Positions 6,855 through 8,415 of a stretch of DNA of 8,415 nucleotides are shown piece after piece. The DNA is from Dehalococcoidales bacterium. Lineage in GTDB: Bacteria > Chloroflexota > Dehalococcoidia > Dehalococcoidales > RBG-16-60-22. The position numbers were made by a program, and so were the translations under genes. The first letter of the stretch is position 1. Every line of letters begins with the position of its first letter. Under the pieces are notes generated by a model. It was not told where the DNA came from, did no database searches, and worked only from the letters and a program-made list of their open reading frames with translations. The stretch lies in assembly GCA_026416775.1 (NCBI GenBank), contig JAOAEN010000042.1, positions 1 through 8,415 of the forward strand, written 5' to 3'.

Positions 6855-8099
6855 ATGGTCTATCCTCTTGAAGGAATTAAGGTGCTTGATTTCAGCATCG
6901 CGGTGGCGGCACCATTCGGGGCTGCCATGCTCGCCGATATGGGTGCCGAGGTCATCAAGGTGGAACGGGTGCAGGGTGAAGCCCAGAGGCTGGGGCTACC
7001 CGCCGGCATGGACGAATACCTTGAGACCGATACCGCCGGCGCCAACGATAAGGCGGACTGGATGGCGTTTAACCGCGGCAAAAAGGACCTTGCCGTTGAC
7101 ATCCGCCATGAGAAAGGGCGGGAAATCGCCCTCAAGCTCGCCGAAAGATCAGATGTGATCATCCAGAGCTTTCGCCCCGGCGTGGCGGAAAGGCTCGGCA
7201 TCGGCTACGAAGCCATTTCCAGGATCAACCCGAAGGTCATCTACTGCTCGTTCTACGGCTACGGAGAAAGCGGTCCCGTGGCACACCGTGCCGGCGGGGA
7301 CATGTGGAGCCAGGCGATGTCCGGCATGGTAAGCGTGCTGGGCTATCCCGGCGGTGCCCCCACCATGGTACCCTTCCCCCTCTGCGACCATCTGGGCGGG
7401 GTGCTCGTTGCCTACGCGGTGATGACGGCGTTATTCGTGCGGGAGCGCACCGGCACGGGACAGGCAATCACGGTGAACAACCTTGATGCCGCACTTTACC
7501 TGCAGTTTTCCGGCTTTTCCGAATATCTCGCCGGGGGCAGGATGCCCTACAAAGAGGGCAGGAGCTACCAGCCGCCGCCTTTCGGTCCCTTCCGCGCTAA
7601 GGATGGCGACGTGATGACCATCTTCGGCACCGGGCCGATGTGGCGCAAATTCTGTGAGGTCGTGGGGGTACCTCATCTTGCGGATGACCCCCGCTTTGCC
7701 ACCGATGAAGCACGCTTTGCCCACCGCGAGGAAATCGGGAAGGTCCTTGACGAAGCCTTCAGCAAGAAGACTCGTGCCGAATGGGTGCAGGTCTTCCGCG
7801 AGGCAAAAATGCGCTGCGACCCATGCCTCACCTACGAGGAAGTATGCGCCCACCCCCAGCTTGCCGCCAACGAGACCATCTGCACGGTGGAACACCCCCT
7901 CCGCGGGGAGATAAAGATGCTGGGACTTCCGGTGAAGCTCAAGAAGACACCGGGCAGGCCCCAGGGACCGGCACCGCTCCTCGGTCAGCACACCGAGGAA
8001 ATCCTGCTTGCGCTCGGCTATACGAAGGAAGAAATCACCCGTCTTGAGCGTGAGGGCGTTATACGGACGCGGCGGATAGATATCCCGAGGGAAAAATAA
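6855..8099 (+). CDS. CaiB/BaiF class III CoA-transferase, stand-alone type
   Basis: 414 residues from the ATG preceded by GGAGGTGA. Canonical features: YPLEGIKVLDFS (3-14), LADMGAEVIKVERVQGE (26-42), NRGKKDLAVDI (73-83) and SFRPGVAERLGIGYEAI (105-121). SFYGYGESGP is at 132-141 and PFPLCDHLGGVLVAY at 173-187. D178 falls 21 residues before the RTGTGQ motif and matches the catalytic aspartate of formyl-CoA transferase. The C-terminus has PLLGQHTEEILLALG, then a short basic tail. It is a different subtype from the two CoA-transferases upstream: the N-terminus is conventional and it lacks a neighbouring partner, so a homodimer is likely. Family members use succinyl-CoA, formyl-CoA, acetyl-CoA or carnitinyl-CoA type donors; the substrate cannot be read from the sequence. 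It stands 37 bases after the PrpD-like gene and ends 5 bases before a convergent acyl-CoA synthetase gene. It may recycle CoA from a pathway product. Confidence 0.93.
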   Translation: MVYPLEGIKVLDFSIAVAAPFGAAMLADMGAEVIKVERVQGEAQRLGLPAGMDEYLETDTAGANDKADWMAFNRGKKDLAVDIRHEKGREIALKLAERSDVIIQSFRPGVAERLGIGYEAISRINPKVIYCSFYGYGESGPVAHRAGGDMWSQAMSGMVSVLGYPGGAPTMVPFPLCDHLGGVLVAYAVMTALFVRERTGTGQAITVNNLDAALYLQFSGFSEYLAGGRMPYKEGRSYQPPPFGPFRAKDGDVMTIFGTGPMWRKFCEVVGVPHLADDPRFATDEARFAHREEIGKVLDEAFSKKTRAEWVQVFREAKMRCDPCLTYEEVCAHPQLAANETICTVEHPLRGEIKMLGLPVKLKKTPGRPQGPAPLLGQHTEEILLALGYTKEEITRLEREGVIRTRRIDIPREK

Positions 8100-8104
8100 A
8101 CCGG

Positions 8105-8396
8105 CTAGCCCCGCGCCGCACCTTCCATATCAAGCAGGATGCGGGCATCCACTGCCACCGCCCCGTCCCGGTAGGCAAAAACGGGGTTCAAGTCAATCTC
8201 CTTCACCTCAGGGGTGGTGCTCACAAAGTCGGAAACCTTGAGAAGCATTTCCTCCAGGGTGTTAACTGCCACCGGCTCGCGCCCGCGGTAACCGGTGAGG
8301 AGAGGATAGCCCCTGATCTCGCGAACCATCTCAGCGGCATCACGGCGGTCGATCGGAATGACACGAAAAGCGACATCCTTGAGGATCTCCACGAAG
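8105..8396 (-). CDS. ADP-forming acyl-CoA synthetase, C-terminal (ATP-grasp) fragment
   Basis: The last 96 genome-derived residues are seen, read leftwards from 8395 to the TAG at 8107-8105. The start of the gene is lost beyond the contig end. The sequence begins FVEILKDVAFRVIPI and continues AAEMVREIRGYPLLTGYRG, then EIDLNPVFAY and AVAVDARILL. These are the signature elements of the C-terminal part of the ATP-grasp domain in ADP-forming acetyl-CoA synthetase and its relatives (acyl-CoA plus ADP plus phosphate to acid plus CoA plus ATP); the (E/D)xDxNP motif is the metal/nucleotide-binding part. Such enzymes serve substrate-level phosphorylation in many anaerobes and archaea, or acid activation. 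Whether the complete gene is a single-chain fusion or a separate beta subunit cannot be told. It converges on the operon with a 5-base gap, so it is a separate transcription unit. An apparent N-terminal MCIRDS in this frame is adapter-derived, not protein. Confidence 0.86.
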
Positions 8397-8415
8397 CTGT
8401 CTCTTATACACATCT
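8397..8415. other. Residual Nextera (Tn5 mosaic end) sequencing adapter
   Basis: The final 19 bases read CTGTCTCTTATACACATCT, identical to the Nextera/Tn5 transposase adapter read-through sequence. It is not genomic. True sequence ends at about base 8396, inside the acyl-CoA synthetase gene. Translated on the - strand it yields the well-known spurious MCIRDS protein start. Confidence 0.97.

Noticed and set aside
8085..8115. Possible shared terminator between the convergent genes, including the palindrome GGCTAGCC at 8103-8110
   Set aside because: The palindrome has no loop, there is no longer GC-rich stem and no T-run on either strand.

Overview
The window is a dense, GC-rich bacterial (possibly archaeal) catabolic gene cluster. 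Seven complete genes and the 3' end of an eighth run on the + strand with gaps of 0 to 47 bases, which looks like one operon. One truncated gene on the - strand converges on them at the right end. The last 19 bases are an untrimmed Nextera transposon-end adapter, so the window is the end of a short-read contig, probably metagenomic. Anaerobic life is suggested by the coenzyme B12 carbon-skeleton mutase, the several class III CoA-transferases and the ADP-forming acyl-CoA synthetase. The taxon cannot be fixed from the sequence. Anaerobic Chloroflexota, Desulfobacterota and Peptococcaceae-like Firmicutes are all plausible, and this is inference.

Layout: (1) 2-2022, a glutamate (methylaspartate) mutase module in the order glmE (last 72 residues), glmS (B12-binding subunit), glmL (actin-like ATPase). 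(2) 2032-4494, two directly abutting CaiB/BaiF class III CoA-transferase genes. They look like a heteromeric pair in which only the second keeps the catalytic aspartate. (3) 4542-5417, an unusual crotonase-fold enzyme. (4) 5423-6817, an MmgE/PrpD-family protein. (5) 6855-8099, a third, stand-alone CaiB/BaiF CoA-transferase with an intact aspartate. (6) 8105-8396 on the - strand, the C-terminal end of an ADP-forming acyl-CoA synthetase (ATP-grasp part), cut by the contig end.

How they may work together (inference): glutamate mutase interconverts L-glutamate and (2S,3S)-3-methylaspartate. In known pathways the methylaspartate is deaminated to mesaconate, which is activated by a CoA-transferase and hydrated to a C5 hydroxyacyl-CoA that is then cleaved. 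The cluster has a mutase, CoA-transferases, a hydratase-like crotonase and a PrpD-type dehydratase/decarboxylase-like enzyme, so a CoA-dependent route for branched C5 dicarboxylates (mesaconate, itaconate, citramalate type) is an economical reading. No methylaspartate ammonia-lyase or C-C lyase is present in the window. The real substrate could therefore differ, and the combination deserves a second look. I see no RNA genes, CRISPR, insertion sequences, repeats or convincing terminators, and no gene-free stretch above 50 bases.
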